Assembly: GCF_012986595.1 (NCBI RefSeq)
Contig: NZ_JAAQYM010000001.1
Location: 744,001-808,000 of the forward strand
DNA from: Pseudomonas koreensis
Lineage (GTDB): Bacteria > Pseudomonadota > Gammaproteobacteria > Pseudomonadales > Pseudomonadaceae
DNA length: 64,000 bases
Direction: 5' to 3'
Part shown: positions 34,679 through 44,838 of the stretch, piece after piece
Position numbering within the stretch: the stretch's first letter is position 1
How the letters are laid out: each line of letters begins with the position of its first letter
The notes under the pieces: model-generated
The model's input: only the letters and a program-made list of their open reading frames with translations
What the model was told of the DNA's origin: nothing
Databases searched by the model: none
Position numbers and translations under genes: made by a program

Positions 34679-36145
34679 ATGACCGTGCTCAAAGCACTCA
34701 AGAAAATGTTCGGTAAAAGCGAGGCTGAGCAGCTCGCGCCAGTTCCCAGTGCGCCGTCGCACGCCCCCGGCCCTCGCAGCGATGCGCCCAAGGCTGAACG
34801 TCCGGCTCCGGTAGCGACACCCGAGCCTGAGCCACAACCCGCTGCCGCCGCCGAACCGGTCCGCGCCGAAGCGCCGAAACCGCCCCGCCCGCGCCGCGAA
34901 CCGAAGCCCAAGGCACCGGTCATTCCCTGGAAACTCGAAGACTTCGTCGTCGAACCCCAGGAAGGCAAAACCCGCTTCCACGATTTCAAACTCGCTCCGG
35001 AACTGATGCACGCCATCCAGGACCTGGGCTTTCCGTACTGCACGCCGATCCAGGCGCAGGTGCTGGGTTTCACCCTCGCCGGCAAAGACGCCATCGGCCG
35101 CGCGCAGACCGGTACCGGCAAGACCGCCGCGTTCCTGATCTCGATCATCACTCAGCTGTTGCAGACCCCGCCGCCGAAAGAACGCTACATGGGCGAACCC
35201 CGTGCGCTGATCATCGCGCCGACCCGCGAGCTGGTGGTGCAGATCGCCAAGGACGCCGCTGACCTGACCAAGTACACCGGCCTCAACGTCATGACGTTCG
35301 TGGGCGGCATGGACTTCGACAAGCAGCTCAAGCACCTCGAAGCGCGCCATTGCGACATTCTTGTCGCCACCCCGGGCCGTCTGCTCGACTTCAACCAGCG
35401 CGGCGACGTGCACCTGGACATGGTCGAAGTGATGGTGCTGGACGAAGCCGACCGCATGCTCGACATGGGTTTCATCCCGCAAGTGCGGCAGATCATTCGC
35501 CAGACCCCGCCAAAGGCCGAGCGCCAGACCCTGCTGTTCTCCGCGACCTTCACCGAAGACGTGATGAACCTGGCCAAGCAATGGACCACCGATCCGGCGA
35601 TCGTCGAAATCGAAATCACCAACGTCGCCAACGAAAACGTCGAGCAGCACATCTATGCGGTGGCCGCGGCTGACAAATACAAATTGCTCTACAACCTGGT
35701 CAACGATAACGGCTGGGAACGGGTCATCGTCTTCGCCAACCGCAAGGACGAAGTGCGCCGCATCGAAGAGCGCCTGGTGCGCGACGGCATCAACGCCGCG
35801 CAACTGTCCGGCGACGTGCCGCAGCACAAGCGCATCAAGACCCTCGAAGGCTTCCGCGAAGGCAAGATCCGCGTGCTGGTGGCCACGGATGTCGCCGGTC
35901 GCGGTATTCACATCGACGGCATCAGCCACGTGATCAACTTCACCCTGCCGGAAGTGCCGGACGACTACGTGCACCGCATCGGCCGTACCGGTCGCGCAGG
36001 CGCTGACGGCGTGTCGATCAGCTTCGCCGGCGAGGACGACTCCTACCAGTTGCCGTCCATCGAAGAGAAGCTTGGTCGCAAGATCAGCTGCGAAACCCCG
36101 CCGACGCACCTGCTGCGTGCGGTAGAGCGCAAGCGTCCGCAATAA
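34679..36145 (+). CDS. rhlB: DEAD-box RNA helicase RhlB
   Basis: ATP-dependent RNA helicase, associated with the RNA degradosome in gamma-proteobacteria. 488 residues. A Pro/Ala-rich variable N-terminus (about 15-80) precedes the core. Q motif [11 protein letters not shown], motif I AQTGTGKT (about 142), Ia PTRELV, II DEAD (about 255), [16 protein letters not shown]. The start may be either of two ATGs five bases apart; only 34679 is in frame. A terminator follows. Confidence 0.94.
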   Translation: MTVLKALKKMFGKSEAEQLAPVPSAPSHAPGPRSDAPKAERPAPVATPEPEPQPAAAAEPVRAEAPKPPRPRREPKPKAPVIPWKLEDFVVEPQEGKTRFHDFKLAPELMHAIQDLGFPYCTPIQAQVLGFTLAGKDAIGRAQTGTGKTAAFLISIITQLLQTPPPKERYMGEPRALIIAPTRELVVQIAKDAADLTKYTGLNVMTFVGGMDFDKQLKHLEARHCDILVATPGRLLDFNQRGDVHLDMVEVMVLDEADRMLDMGFIPQVRQIIRQTPPKAERQTLLFSATFTEDVMNLAKQWTTDPAIVEIEITNVANENVEQHIYAVAAADKYKLLYNLVNDNGWERVIVFANRKDEVRRIEERLVRDGINAAQLSGDVPQHKRIKTLEGFREGKIRVLVATDVAGRGIHIDGISHVINFTLPEVPDDYVHRIGRTGRAGADGVSISFAGEDDSYQLPSIEEKLGRKISCETPPTHLLRAVERKRPQ

Positions 36146-36159
36146 GCGAGCCCATAAAG

Positions 36160-36193
36160 AAAAGCGCAGCCGGCAACGACTGCGCTTTTTTTT
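36160..36193 (+). terminator. Intrinsic terminator of rhlB
   Basis: AAAAGCGCAG, ten-base loop, CTGCGCTTTT and a further T run. Confidence 0.92.
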
Positions 36194-36235
36194 CGCCCGG
36201 CGTTTCACCGGGCACTTGCGATAGACAACTAAAAG

Positions 36236-36247
36236 TCCATAATGGAC
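36236..36247. promoter_or_regulatory. Candidate DauR operator upstream of dauB
   Basis: TCCATAATGGAC, within the perfect palindrome GTCCATAATGGAC (36235-36247). Partly symmetric flanks AACTAA and ATTAGTT lie on either side. It lies 34 bases before the dauB ATG. The same TCCAT-NNT-GGAC core is found before the binding-protein gene at 40101-40112. Confidence 0.65.
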
Positions 36248-36280
36248 AAATTAGTTTAATTCTAGACGCCGGAGCCTGCC

Positions 36281-37225
36281 ATGGCCACTACGCCCTACGT
36301 GATCGACCAACCTCAGGCCCGCGAACTGCTGGCACGCATCGACGTGCCGCAGATCCTGCGCAAACTGTTTCGCGACCTCGCCGCCGGTCACGCCGTGCAA
36401 CCGGCGCAGCAGCTGGTGGAGTTCCCGCAGGGCGCTGGCGACTTCATCAATTATCTGGGGGTGCTGGCCGAAGACGGCGTGTACGGGGTCAAGACGTCGC
36501 CGTACATCGTCCGCGAACAGGGGCCGCTGGTGACGGCGTGGACCCTGTTGATGTCGATGCAAACCGGCCAGCCGCTGCTGCTGTGCGATGCCGGTGAACT
36601 GACCACCGCGCGTACCGCCGCGACCACGGCGGTGGCAGTCGATGCCCTCGCCCCGCTGAATGCTGCGCGACTGACGATCATCGGCAGTGGCAAGGTCGCA
36701 CAGGCCCATCTGCATTACGTGAAGGGTCTGCGCGACTGGCAGAGCATCAGCGTGTATTCGCCCTCCTTGCTGGCAGACGCTGAAACGCAGGCACAGTTGA
36801 AAGCCATCGCGCCCGATCTGAAAATTGCCGACAGCCGCGAAGCCGCGCTCGCCGAGGCCGATGTGATCATGCTCTGCACCTCATCCGCCGGCCCGGTGAT
36901 CGACCCGGCCAGCTTGAGCAAACCGGCGTTGATCACTTCGATCAGCACCAACGCCCCGCGCGCCCATGAAGTGCCGCCGCAGAGCCTCAACGCCATGCAG
37001 GTGTTCTGCGATTATCGGCTGACCACGCCGGGCTCGGCCGGTGAGATGCTGATCGCGACCGAGCAGCATGGCTGGGACTCGTCGGCGATTGTCGGTGACC
37101 TGGCCGATCTGCTCAGCGAGAAAGTCTCGCGCCCCGGTTACGACCGTCACGTATTTTTCCGCTCAATCGGCCTGGGCCTGGAGGACATTGCCCTGGCCAA
37201 TGCGGTTTATCACTTGACCAACTAA
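36281..37225 (+). CDS. dauB: NAD(P)H-dependent anabolic L-arginine dehydrogenase (ornithine cyclodeaminase family)
   Basis: 314 residues. Reductively aminates 2-ketoarginine to L-arginine, the second half of D-to-L arginine conversion (known for P. aeruginosa DauB). It has the family Rossmann loop IIGSGKVAQAH (about 130-140) and the substrate region YGVKTSPYI. First gene of dauB-dauA-dauR, with the palindromic operator candidate just upstream. Order and direction match P. aeruginosa. Confidence 0.92.
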   Translation: MATTPYVIDQPQARELLARIDVPQILRKLFRDLAAGHAVQPAQQLVEFPQGAGDFINYLGVLAEDGVYGVKTSPYIVREQGPLVTAWTLLMSMQTGQPLLLCDAGELTTARTAATTAVAVDALAPLNAARLTIIGSGKVAQAHLHYVKGLRDWQSISVYSPSLLADAETQAQLKAIAPDLKIADSREAALAEADVIMLCTSSAGPVIDPASLSKPALITSISTNAPRAHEVPPQSLNAMQVFCDYRLTTPGSAGEMLIATEQHGWDSSAIVGDLADLLSEKVSRPGYDRHVFFRSIGLGLEDIALANAVYHLTN

Positions 37226-38416
<1,191 letters not shown>

Positions 38417-38509
38417 ACACCCTCGCGGATGACGCGCCCAACGGATTGCGGCACACTCGCAGCGCCCCCTGTTCACGGGGGCGTTGACGCCGCCTGGAGC
38501 TCCACAATC

Positions 38510-39136
38510 ATGACCGCCCCCGAATTCGATCCGGCACTGGATAACTTCCGTGCCGTCGCCGACGCCATCGCCACGCTGTTCTTTCCCCACGCCGAAGTGG
38601 TGCTGCACGACCTGCGCACGCAAAAGGTCGACTACATCGCCAACAACCTGTCCAAACGCGAGATCGGCGACGATTCGTCGCTCGAAGACATGCTCAGCGA
38701 GGATGTCAGCGACCGCAACATCGGCCCGTATGAAAAACTGAATTGGGACGGTCAGAAGATTCGCAGCCTGAGCACGGTGCTGCGCGACAGCGAAGGTCGG
38801 CCGCTGGCCGTGCTGTGCATCAACCTGAATATTTCGCTGTTCGAAAATGCCAAGGCCGCGCTGGACCTGTTCCTGTCGCCGAGCAAACTGATCCCGCAAC
38901 CGGACTCCCTGTTTCGCGATGACTGGCAGGAACGCATCAACACCTTCCTCCACGCCTGGCTGCGCGAACGTCAGCTGAGCCTGAATCTGCTGACCCGTGA
39001 CCACAAGCGCGAACTGGTGCTGGCGCTGCACGCCGAGGGTGCGTTCAAGGGCAAAAGCGCCTCGAACTATGTGGCCAACGTGCTGAACATGGGGCGGGCG
39101 ACGGTGTACAAGCATTTGAAGGAATTGAAGGGCTGA
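38510..39136 (+). CDS. dauR: Transcriptional regulator DauR (YheO-like PAS + HTH)
   Basis: 208 residues from ATG 38510 (MTAPEFDPALDNF), with GGAG in CCTGGAGC upstream. N-terminal YheO-type PAS-like domain (about 10-120; CINLNISLFENAKAAL) and C-terminal HTH (about 170-208; YVANVLNMGRATVYKHLKEL). In P. aeruginosa DauR represses dauBA with arginine as signal. The shared palindromes at 36236 and 40101 are good candidates for its sites. A REPIN begins right after the stop codon. Confidence 0.9.
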   Translation: MTAPEFDPALDNFRAVADAIATLFFPHAEVVLHDLRTQKVDYIANNLSKREIGDDSSLEDMLSEDVSDRNIGPYEKLNWDGQKIRSLSTVLRDSEGRPLAVLCINLNISLFENAKAALDLFLSPSKLIPQPDSLFRDDWQERINTFLHAWLRERQLSLNLLTRDHKRELVLALHAEGAFKGKSASNYVANVLNMGRATVYKHLKELKG

Positions 39137-39218
39137 AGATCAAAAGATCGCAGCCTTCGGCAGCGCTTACAGGAGAACGCATTCCCATGTAGGAGCTGCC
39201 GAAGGCTGCGATCTTTTT
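39137..39218. repeat. REPIN family A (copy 7), dauR/binding protein
   Basis: Arms GATCGCAGCCTTCGGCAGC and complement. It occupies the whole gap between converging dauR and the minus-strand binding-protein gene. Confidence 0.9.
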
Positions 39219-39220
39219 TA

Positions 39221-39997
39221 TCAGTCGCCGTAGATATCGGACTTGAAATACTTCTCGGAAATCTTCTGGTACTCGCCACTCGCGCGAATGCCATCGATGG
39301 CGCCATTCAACTGGCTGACCAACTCAGTATTGCCCTTGCGCACCGCAATCCCCGCGCCCTCGCCCACGTATTTCGGGTCCTTCAACTCAGGCCCGACAAA
39401 TGCGTAACCCTTGCCGCGCGGCATCGACAGGAAATCATTCAACGGAATGGTGTCGGCGAAAATCGCATCGAGGCGCCCCGCCGCCAGGTCCATGTAGATT
39501 TCTTCGTTGTTGCTGTAGCGTTTGACGTTGATGCCCTTGGGCTCGAACACCTCGGTGGCATAACGGTCGGTGGTGGTCGCACGCTGCACGCCGACGTTCT
39601 TGCCCTTGAGGCTGGCGTATTGATCATCGACCGTGGCGCCTTCCTTCATTACCAGTCGCGACGAGGTGAAGTAATACTTGTGGGTGAAATCCACCGACTT
39701 CTTGCGGTCTTCGTTGATGGTCATCGACGACAATGCCATGTCGATTTTCTTCACTTTCAGCGACGGAATCAGGCCATCAAACTCACCCTCGACCCACACG
39801 CACTTGACCTTCATCTGCGCGCACAGGGCATTGCCGATGTCGTAGTCGAAACCAACGATTTCGCCCTTGTCGGTTTTCGAGGCGAACGGCGGATAGGCGG
39901 CTTCAATGCCGATGCGCAGGGTTTGCTCGGCGGCATACACGCTGGTGCACGCCAACAGGCTCAGGGCCAGACCGGTGATGAGGGGGAGTTTCTTCAT
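39221..39997 (-). CDS. Basic amino-acid periplasmic binding protein (lone)
   Basis: 258 residues with signal peptide ([20 protein letters not shown], cleavage after VYA near residue 22). Family-3 binding protein of the HisJ/LAO/ArgT type: [34 protein letters not shown] with the typical Cys pair, and [14 protein letters not shown]. No permease or ATPase lies beside it, so it must share a transporter encoded elsewhere. A near-perfect 35-base palindrome upstream contains the core also found before dauB. This fits control by DauR and arginine uptake. Confidence 0.9.
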   Translation of the reverse strand: MKKLPLITGLALSLLACTSVYAAEQTLRIGIEAAYPPFASKTDKGEIVGFDYDIGNALCAQMKVKCVWVEGEFDGLIPSLKVKKIDMALSSMTINEDRKKSVDFTHKYYFTSSRLVMKEGATVDDQYASLKGKNVGVQRATTTDRYATEVFEPKGINVKRYSNNEEIYMDLAAGRLDAIFADTIPLNDFLSMPRGKGYAFVGPELKDPKYVGEGAGIAVRKGNTELVSQLNGAIDGIRASGEYQKISEKYFKSDIYGD

Positions 39998-40088
39998 GTT
40001 CGTTCTCTCGCGGGTTGTTGTTGGTTTGGCAAGATGAAGAAAAGCAGCTGGGAGCGGGGAGCTACGAGCGGCAAGATTGACGCTTTTT

Positions 40089-40123
40089 TGTACTTATAAA
40101 TCCATGTTGGACTTATATGTACA
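40089..40123. promoter_or_regulatory. 35-base palindrome, candidate DauR operator
   Basis: Arms of 16 bases (TGTACTTATAAATCCA and TGGACTTATATGTACA, 14 of 16 positions complementary) flank a three-base centre. The core 40101-40112 is TCCATGTTGGAC. It lies about 90 bases upstream of the binding-protein start. Confidence 0.65.
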
Positions 40124-40172
40124 TTTCGTCAATTGGGCAAAGACAGAGGATTTTGGTGATGCAGGTGACGCC

Positions 40173-40265
40173 TTCGCGAGCAGGCTCGCTCCCACAGGGG
40201 ATCTGTGGCGAACACAATATCTGCGTTCATGAAGATCCAATGTGGGAGCGAGCCTGCTCGCGAAA
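40173..40265. repeat. REPIN family C (copy 1)
   Basis: TTCGCGAGCAGGCTCGCTCC on the left, GGAGCGAGCCTGCTCGCGAA on the right, about 50 bases between them. It lies between the binding-protein promoter region and the end of moaE. Confidence 0.9.
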
Positions 40266-40289
40266 ACTGACTGAAGGGCACTACAGAAA

Positions 40290-40742
40290 TTACTTGTTCC
40301 AGCGATCCGCAGCGGCATGGTCACTGTCACGCCCTTCGACCCAACGCGGGCCGTCGCTGGTGTTTTCTTTCTTCCAGAACGGCGCGCGGGTTTTCAGGTA
40401 GTCCATGACAAAGGCGCAGGCATCGAACGCGGCCTGGCGATGGGCGCTGGCGGCGCCGACAAACACGATCGGCTGACCCGGTTCCAGCGCGCCGATGCGG
40501 TGCAACACTTCCAGCTTCAACAACGGCCAGCGCTGCTCGGCCTCGACGGCAATCTTGCCGAGGGCTTTTTCGGTCATGCCCGGGTAGTGTTCGAGGAACA
40601 TCCCGGCCACCTCCAACCCGTCATTGAAGTCGCGCACGTAGCCGACAAAACTCACCACCGCGCCGACGCCGACATTGGCCGCGTGCATCGCGTTGACTTC
40701 AGCACCGGGATCAAATGCTGTGGACTGCACACGAATCGCCAT
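40290..40742 (-). CDS. moaE: Molybdopterin synthase large subunit
   Basis: 150 residues. With MoaD it inserts two sulfurs into cyclic pyranopterin to form molybdopterin. Recognisable VVSFVGYVRDFNDG start, LEHYPGMTEKAL, HRIGALEPG and FVGAASAHRQAAFDACAFVMDYLKTRAPFWKKE (here split across helices). It follows moaD by three bases in moaC-moaD-moaE. Confidence 0.95.
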   Translation of the reverse strand: MAIRVQSTAFDPGAEVNAMHAANVGVGAVVSFVGYVRDFNDGLEVAGMFLEHYPGMTEKALGKIAVEAEQRWPLLKLEVLHRIGALEPGQPIVFVGAASAHRQAAFDACAFVMDYLKTRAPFWKKENTSDGPRWVEGRDSDHAAADRWNK

Positions 40743-40745
40743 GCC

Positions 40746-40988
40746 TCAGCCTCCGGTCACGGTGGGGAAAAACGCCACTTCGTCGCCATCACTCACCGGC
40801 TCGTCGAGCTGGCACAGGTCTTCGTTGCGCGCGCACATCAGGTTTTGTTCGCTCAACACCTCGGCACCATTACGTTGCACCAGCAGTGCGCGCACGTCAT
40901 CGACGGTGGCGAAATCGCCTTCGACCTTCACCGAGTCCACACCCAGCGCTTCACGGTAACGGGCGAAAAACTTCACGGTCAGGTTCAT
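40746..40988 (-). CDS. moaD: Molybdopterin synthase sulfur carrier subunit
   Basis: 80 residues, ubiquitin-like fold, ending in the essential Gly-Gly (FFPTVTGG) that is activated and thiocarboxylated. Start at ATG 40988 ([20 protein letters not shown]). Its ATG overlaps the moaC stop by four bases (ATGA), so translation is coupled. Confidence 0.95.
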   Translation of the reverse strand: MNLTVKFFARYREALGVDSVKVEGDFATVDDVRALLVQRNGAEVLSEQNLMCARNEDLCQLDEPVSDGDEVAFFPTVTGG

Positions 40989-41458
40989 GGCTGCTCCGCC
41001 TGGAAATGCCCGCTCTTGCCGCCGACCTTCTCCAGCAGACGCACGCTTTCGATGGTCATGCCGCGGTCCACGGCCTTGCACATGTCGTAGATAGTCAACG
41101 CGGCGACGCTGGCGGCGGTCAGCGCTTCCATCTCGACCCCGGTCTGCCCGGACAGCTTGCAGCGGGCGACGATGCGCACGCTGTCATCGCCTTCGGCACT
41201 GAGTTCGACCTTGACGCCGGTGAGCATCAGCGGATGGCACAGCGGGATCAGATCACTGGTTTTCTTCGCCGCCTGAATGCCGGCAATGCGCGCCACGGCA
41301 AACACATCGCCCTTGGGATGGCCGCCGCTGACGATCATCTGCAGGGTTTCGGGGAGCATGCGCACCAGCGCCTGGGCGGTCGCCTCACGGAACGTCACGG
41401 CTTTTTCGGTGACGTCGACCATGTTGGCGCGACCTTGGGAATCGAGATGAGTCAGCAC
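40985..41458 (-). CDS. moaC: Cyclic pyranopterin monophosphate synthase
   Basis: 157 residues with GTG start at 41458 and AGGAG upstream. Converts the MoaA product to cyclic pyranopterin monophosphate in molybdenum cofactor synthesis. Motifs: [33 protein letters not shown] and a C-terminal KVGGKSG loop. First gene of moaCDE. moaA, moaB and moeA are not in the window. Confidence 0.95.
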   Translation of the reverse strand: MLTHLDSQGRANMVDVTEKAVTFREATAQALVRMLPETLQMIVSGGHPKGDVFAVARIAGIQAAKKTSDLIPLCHPLMLTGVKVELSAEGDDSVRIVARCKLSGQTGVEMEALTAASVAALTIYDMCKAVDRGMTIESVRLLEKVGGKSGHFQAEQP

Positions 41459-41543
41459 GGGATTACTCCTGATCAGGAGCAGGGATTGTAAACCTGCGGG
41501 TCAAATATCTGCGAGTGAGATTACTGTTGCCCCGTAAATCCCC

Positions 41544-41634
41544 TGTAGGAGTGAGCCTGCTCGCGATAGCGGTGTATCAGTCGACACTCACGCTGAATGT
41601 CGCACCGCTATCGCGAGCAGGCTCACTCCTACAA
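41544..41634. repeat. REPIN family C (copy 2)
   Basis: TAGGAGTGAGCCTGCTCGCG and its complement. A further ATAGCGGTG / CACCGCTAT pair extends the inner stem. It lies upstream of moaC and downstream of the PIN-PhoH gene. Confidence 0.9.
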
Positions 41635-41653
41635 TGGCCTTGTGTTTATCCAT

Positions 41654-41687
41654 AAAAAACCGGGCGGCTATTCGGCCGCCCGGTTTT
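41654..41687. terminator. Terminator of the PIN-PhoH gene
   Basis: AAAACCGGGCGGC, loop TATTCG, GCCGCCCGGTTTT, with flanking A run giving U residues in the minus-strand transcript; ten bases after the stop. Confidence 0.92.
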
Positions 41688-41697
41688 GTGTGAAGGG

Positions 41698-43092
41698 TTA
41701 CAAATGCGATTCGGCGTATTCGGCCAGAATCGAGCGTGGCACGCCCTGCAGGGTGATGTGCACACCGTTCGGGAAGTCCTTGAAGCGTTCGGTCAGGTAG
41801 GTCAGCCCGGAGCTGGTCGCGGACAGGTAAGGGGTGTCGATCTGTGCCAGGTTGCCCAGGCACACCACTTTGGAACCGGCGCCGGCCCGGGTGATGATGG
41901 TTTTCATCTGGTGCGGCGTGAGGTTCTGACATTCATCGATCAGGATCAGGCTCTGCTGGAAGCTGCGACCGCGAATGTAGTTGAGCGATTTGAACTGCAA
42001 CGGCACTTTGCTGAGGATGTAGTCGACGCTGCCATGGGTGTTTTCGTCATCCATGTGCAAGGCTTCGAGGTTGTCGGTGATGGCGCCCAGCCAAGGCTCC
42101 ATTTTTTCCGCTTCGGTGCCGGGCAGGAAGCCGATTTCCTGGTCCAGGCCCTGCACACTGCGGGTGGCGATGATGCGGCGATAACGCTTGCTGACCATGG
42201 TCTGCTCGATGGCAGCGGCCAGCGCCAGAATGGTTTTACCCGAGCCCGCCGCACCCGACAGGTTGACCAGATGGATGTCCGGGTCCAGCAGCGCATACAG
42301 CGCCAGACTCTGATAGATGTCCCGTGGCTTGAGGCCCCAGGCTTCCTGGTGAAGCAGCGGTTCCTGGTGCAGATCGAGGATCAGCAGTTTGTCTTCCTGG
42401 ATTTCCTTGATCCAGCCGACGAAGCCTTGTTCGTCAATGATGAACTCGTTGATGTGCACCGCCGGCAGGTTGTCGATCAGTTGCACCTGGTGCCAGGTGC
42501 GGCCGTGATCCTGGCGGGTTTCGACCTTGCTCACGCGGTCCCAGAAGGAACCGGTCATGTTGTGGTAACCGTTGGGCAGCAGGGACACGTCGTCGACCAA
42601 CTGGTCGGTGCTGTAGTCCTCGGCCGCGATCCCGCAGGCGCGCGCCTTGAGGCGCATGTTGATGTCTTTGGTGACCAGCACGACCGCCTTCTGCGGATCA
42701 CGGGTGTGCAGGTCGATCAGTTGGTTGATGATTTTGTTGTCGTTCAGGTGCTCGGGCAGAATCAGGTTCGACTCGGCCTGCTTGCTCATCAGAATTGACA
42801 GCAAGCCCTTCGGCCCGCCCTTGCCGCGCTGGATCGGCACACCCAGCTCGACGTCCTCGGGGGAGGCATCGCCCAGGGTCTTGTCGATCAGCCGGATCGC
42901 CTGGCGGCATTCGGCAGCAACGCTGTGATGCCCGCTCTTGAGCTTGTCCAGCTCTTCGAGCACGGTCATCGGGATCGCGACGTGGTGTTCTTCGAAATTC
43001 AGCAGGGCATTTGGATCGTGAATCAATACGTTGGTATCGAGTACATAAAGGATTGGCTGGTTGGAAGAAGGGCTACGTCCGTGATCATCCAT
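41698..43092 (-). CDS. PIN domain-PhoH ATPase fusion
   Basis: 464 residues. N-terminal PIN-type RNase domain (about 12-140) with acidic residues in YVLDTNVLIHDP, TVLEELDKLK and TKDINMRLKAR. C-terminal PhoH/RecD-like ATPase with Walker A GAAGSGKT (about 280) and Walker B LILIDECQN. PIN-PhoH proteins are RNA helicase-nucleases in studied bacteria; here that role is inferred. In P. aeruginosa, from memory, a homologue also lies beside moaC. Confidence 0.92.
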   Translation of the reverse strand: MDDHGRSPSSNQPILYVLDTNVLIHDPNALLNFEEHHVAIPMTVLEELDKLKSGHHSVAAECRQAIRLIDKTLGDASPEDVELGVPIQRGKGGPKGLLSILMSKQAESNLILPEHLNDNKIINQLIDLHTRDPQKAVVLVTKDINMRLKARACGIAAEDYSTDQLVDDVSLLPNGYHNMTGSFWDRVSKVETRQDHGRTWHQVQLIDNLPAVHINEFIIDEQGFVGWIKEIQEDKLLILDLHQEPLLHQEAWGLKPRDIYQSLALYALLDPDIHLVNLSGAAGSGKTILALAAAIEQTMVSKRYRRIIATRSVQGLDQEIGFLPGTEAEKMEPWLGAITDNLEALHMDDENTHGSVDYILSKVPLQFKSLNYIRGRSFQQSLILIDECQNLTPHQMKTIITRAGAGSKVVCLGNLAQIDTPYLSATSSGLTYLTERFKDFPNGVHITLQGVPRSILAEYAESHL

Positions 43093-43106
43093 ACTCGGTC
43101 ACCTTT

Positions 43107-43253
43107 GTGGGAGCCATTCGACGCAATACCTGGGCGGTGCTGCGCCTCGAAGTGACTGCCGAATTCATCCGCGAGGGCCCGGATGAACTGCACACAAAGT
43201 GGGTCTTGGAAGACGCCACCTGTGTTGCAGGTTTCGGCGGTCTGTCTTCGTAA
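43107..43253 (+). CDS. Possible 48-residue small protein (uncertain)
   Basis: A GTG at 43107 opens a short frame ending TAA at 43253. Its codons show Pseudomonas-like third-position G/C preference (LRLEVTAEFIREGPDELHTK). It is divergent from the PIN-PhoH gene, 14 bases away, and has no clear ribosome-binding site. It could be a small protein, a remnant, or leader DNA. The rest of the 337-base gap (43254-43429) is AT-rich with no gene and probably carries promoter sequence. Confidence 0.25.
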   Translation: MGAIRRNTWAVLRLEVTAEFIREGPDELHTKWVLEDATCVAGFGGLSS

Positions 43254-43429
43254 TACTCCAAAACCCATGACATAAAAAAGCACTTTGACGGTTTTTTTAA
43301 GTTTATTTTGCAGAGTGACGAAAAGCCCTTGGCGGACCGTCCAGACCCCGCTAAAGTCGGAAGTCCGCCTGCATCGAATTCTCAAACAAAATCGCCCCAA
43401 GCCCAATGTTTCCGGGCTTTTTCCGTTTT

Positions 43430-44554
43430 TCAGCGAAACGCGTCCTGACAATCCTCCCAACCGATTCCGCTTTGCGCGGTTTGCGTGATCAACCACGGCA
43501 ACGCGGTCTTCACCGCGTCCTGTTTCATGTTGAAATTGATCACCCCGTGACGCCACAACAGCATCAGGGTCAGCACCCGCTGCGCGCTCGGTGCGCCCTT
43601 GAGCTTGCCCGCGCCGTCTTGGGCATCGATGTCCCACAGCGCCACTTGCAGGCCCTGATTGCGCAAGAAACTGCCGGCATCACTGCGCCGTTGCCCGTCC
43701 GGCGGCCGGAACAGCGGCACGTAGTTTTCCGGCAGCTTGTTCTTCACCAGATCGCTGCTGCGGCGCACCGAGTCCTGCCAGTCCTGCCAATGGCTGTGAG
43801 AGCGGAACTCCCAGCCCTGGACACCGACGCACTGTTTGGAGAACAACGACTGCAGGTTGTTCACCGAGCGATCCGCCAGCCGCGCCTGCACGTCCTTGCC
43901 CAACAGGAAGAAGGTGCCGCTGAGGTTGGATTTGCGCAGGTACTCGGCGATCCAGTCGGTGTTGTCCGGCTGCAGATTGGCGGCACTGTCGAAACTCAGC
44001 AGAAACAGCCGATCGTGCATCTCGTCGCCATTGCGCTCGTAGTCGCCAAAACGATCGATTTCGCTGCTGGTCTGCGGCGACAGCGCCGCCTTGCGCATCA
44101 GCTCGTCCAGGTATTGCAAATGAAACAGTCGGCTCGGCTCGGCCCACTTGGTGTAATAGCTGTCGTCGCTGACCACGAACTTGGCGGCCTGCTCACGCAG
44201 GGTCGGCAAGTCTTCGACGAGGAAGCAGAACGAAGCATCCTGGTCGCAGCTTTGCTGGGCGAAGTTGTAGTTGGCCAACAGACGTTCCCACAACCGCTGA
44301 CGCAGGCTGTTGATCGCGTCGACATTCACCGTGCGCAGCCCCAGACGCTGAGCCAGCGCGGCCTCGTCCAGCGCTTCGGTGCCAAGCAGGCCACGGGCGA
44401 ACATGAGGATTTCCGCGCGGGACGCGACGTCGAACAGCGTCGGGCTGCCGAGCTGCTCCGGCCAGGTACTGCGATCCAGCGTCGCCGCGTCTCCCGGTGC
44501 CGCCATGGCACCGCAGCTCAACAGCCACGCGGTGAAAAAAAGAACAATGCGCAA
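43430..44554 (-). CDS. Periplasmic polysaccharide deacetylase (NodB-like)
   Basis: 374 residues from TTG 44554, which has GGAG eight bases upstream; the ATG at 44587 would put 11 polar residues before the signal peptide. Signal peptide LRIVLFFTAWLLSCGAMAA. The C-terminal half shows a NodB-like domain: LFLLSFDSAANLQPDNTDWI, GTFFLLGKDV, EFRSHSHWQDW (His pair), FRPPDGQRRSDAG and a late VALWDIDAQD. The first Asp pair of classic NodB enzymes is not clear (SFDSA). It may be a divergent or inactive member. Substrate unknown; the alginate operon begins only 1.9 kb away. Confidence 0.85.
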   Translation of the reverse strand: MRIVLFFTAWLLSCGAMAAPGDAATLDRSTWPEQLGSPTLFDVASRAEILMFARGLLGTEALDEAALAQRLGLRTVNVDAINSLRQRLWERLLANYNFAQQSCDQDASFCFLVEDLPTLREQAAKFVVSDDSYYTKWAEPSRLFHLQYLDELMRKAALSPQTSSEIDRFGDYERNGDEMHDRLFLLSFDSAANLQPDNTDWIAEYLRKSNLSGTFFLLGKDVQARLADRSVNNLQSLFSKQCVGVQGWEFRSHSHWQDWQDSVRRSSDLVKNKLPENYVPLFRPPDGQRRSDAGSFLRNQGLQVALWDIDAQDGAGKLKGAPSAQRVLTLMLLWRHGVINFNMKQDAVKTALPWLITQTAQSGIGWEDCQDAFR

Positions 44555-44630
44555 AGGGGTGTCTCCATAACCAAACCCGCGCGGCACTATAGCTGATAAG
44601 CCACCCCAACCTCCTCAAGGATGGCGCACT

Positions 44631-44731
44631 CTGTGGCGAGGGAGCTTGCTCCCGCTGGGTTGCGCAGCAGCCCCAGGTACCGGGTTTGCGAGTGCTGCGC
44701 ACTCGAGCGGGAGCAAGCTCCCTCGCCACAG
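44631..44731. repeat. REPIN family B (copy 2)
   Basis: TGGCGAGGGAGCTTGCTCCC and complement about 60 bases apart, with a GTGCTGCGCAC inner palindrome. It lies between the deacetylase promoter side and yaaA. Confidence 0.9.
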
Positions 44732-44838
44732 GGTTATCCGCAAGAATACTTTTGCCGTCGATCACCTATGGGCTTGATAGCTGGAGTCAACCCGGCCAAC
44801 CCCCTAGAATCGCCTCCACGATTAAAGGAGACGACTTC

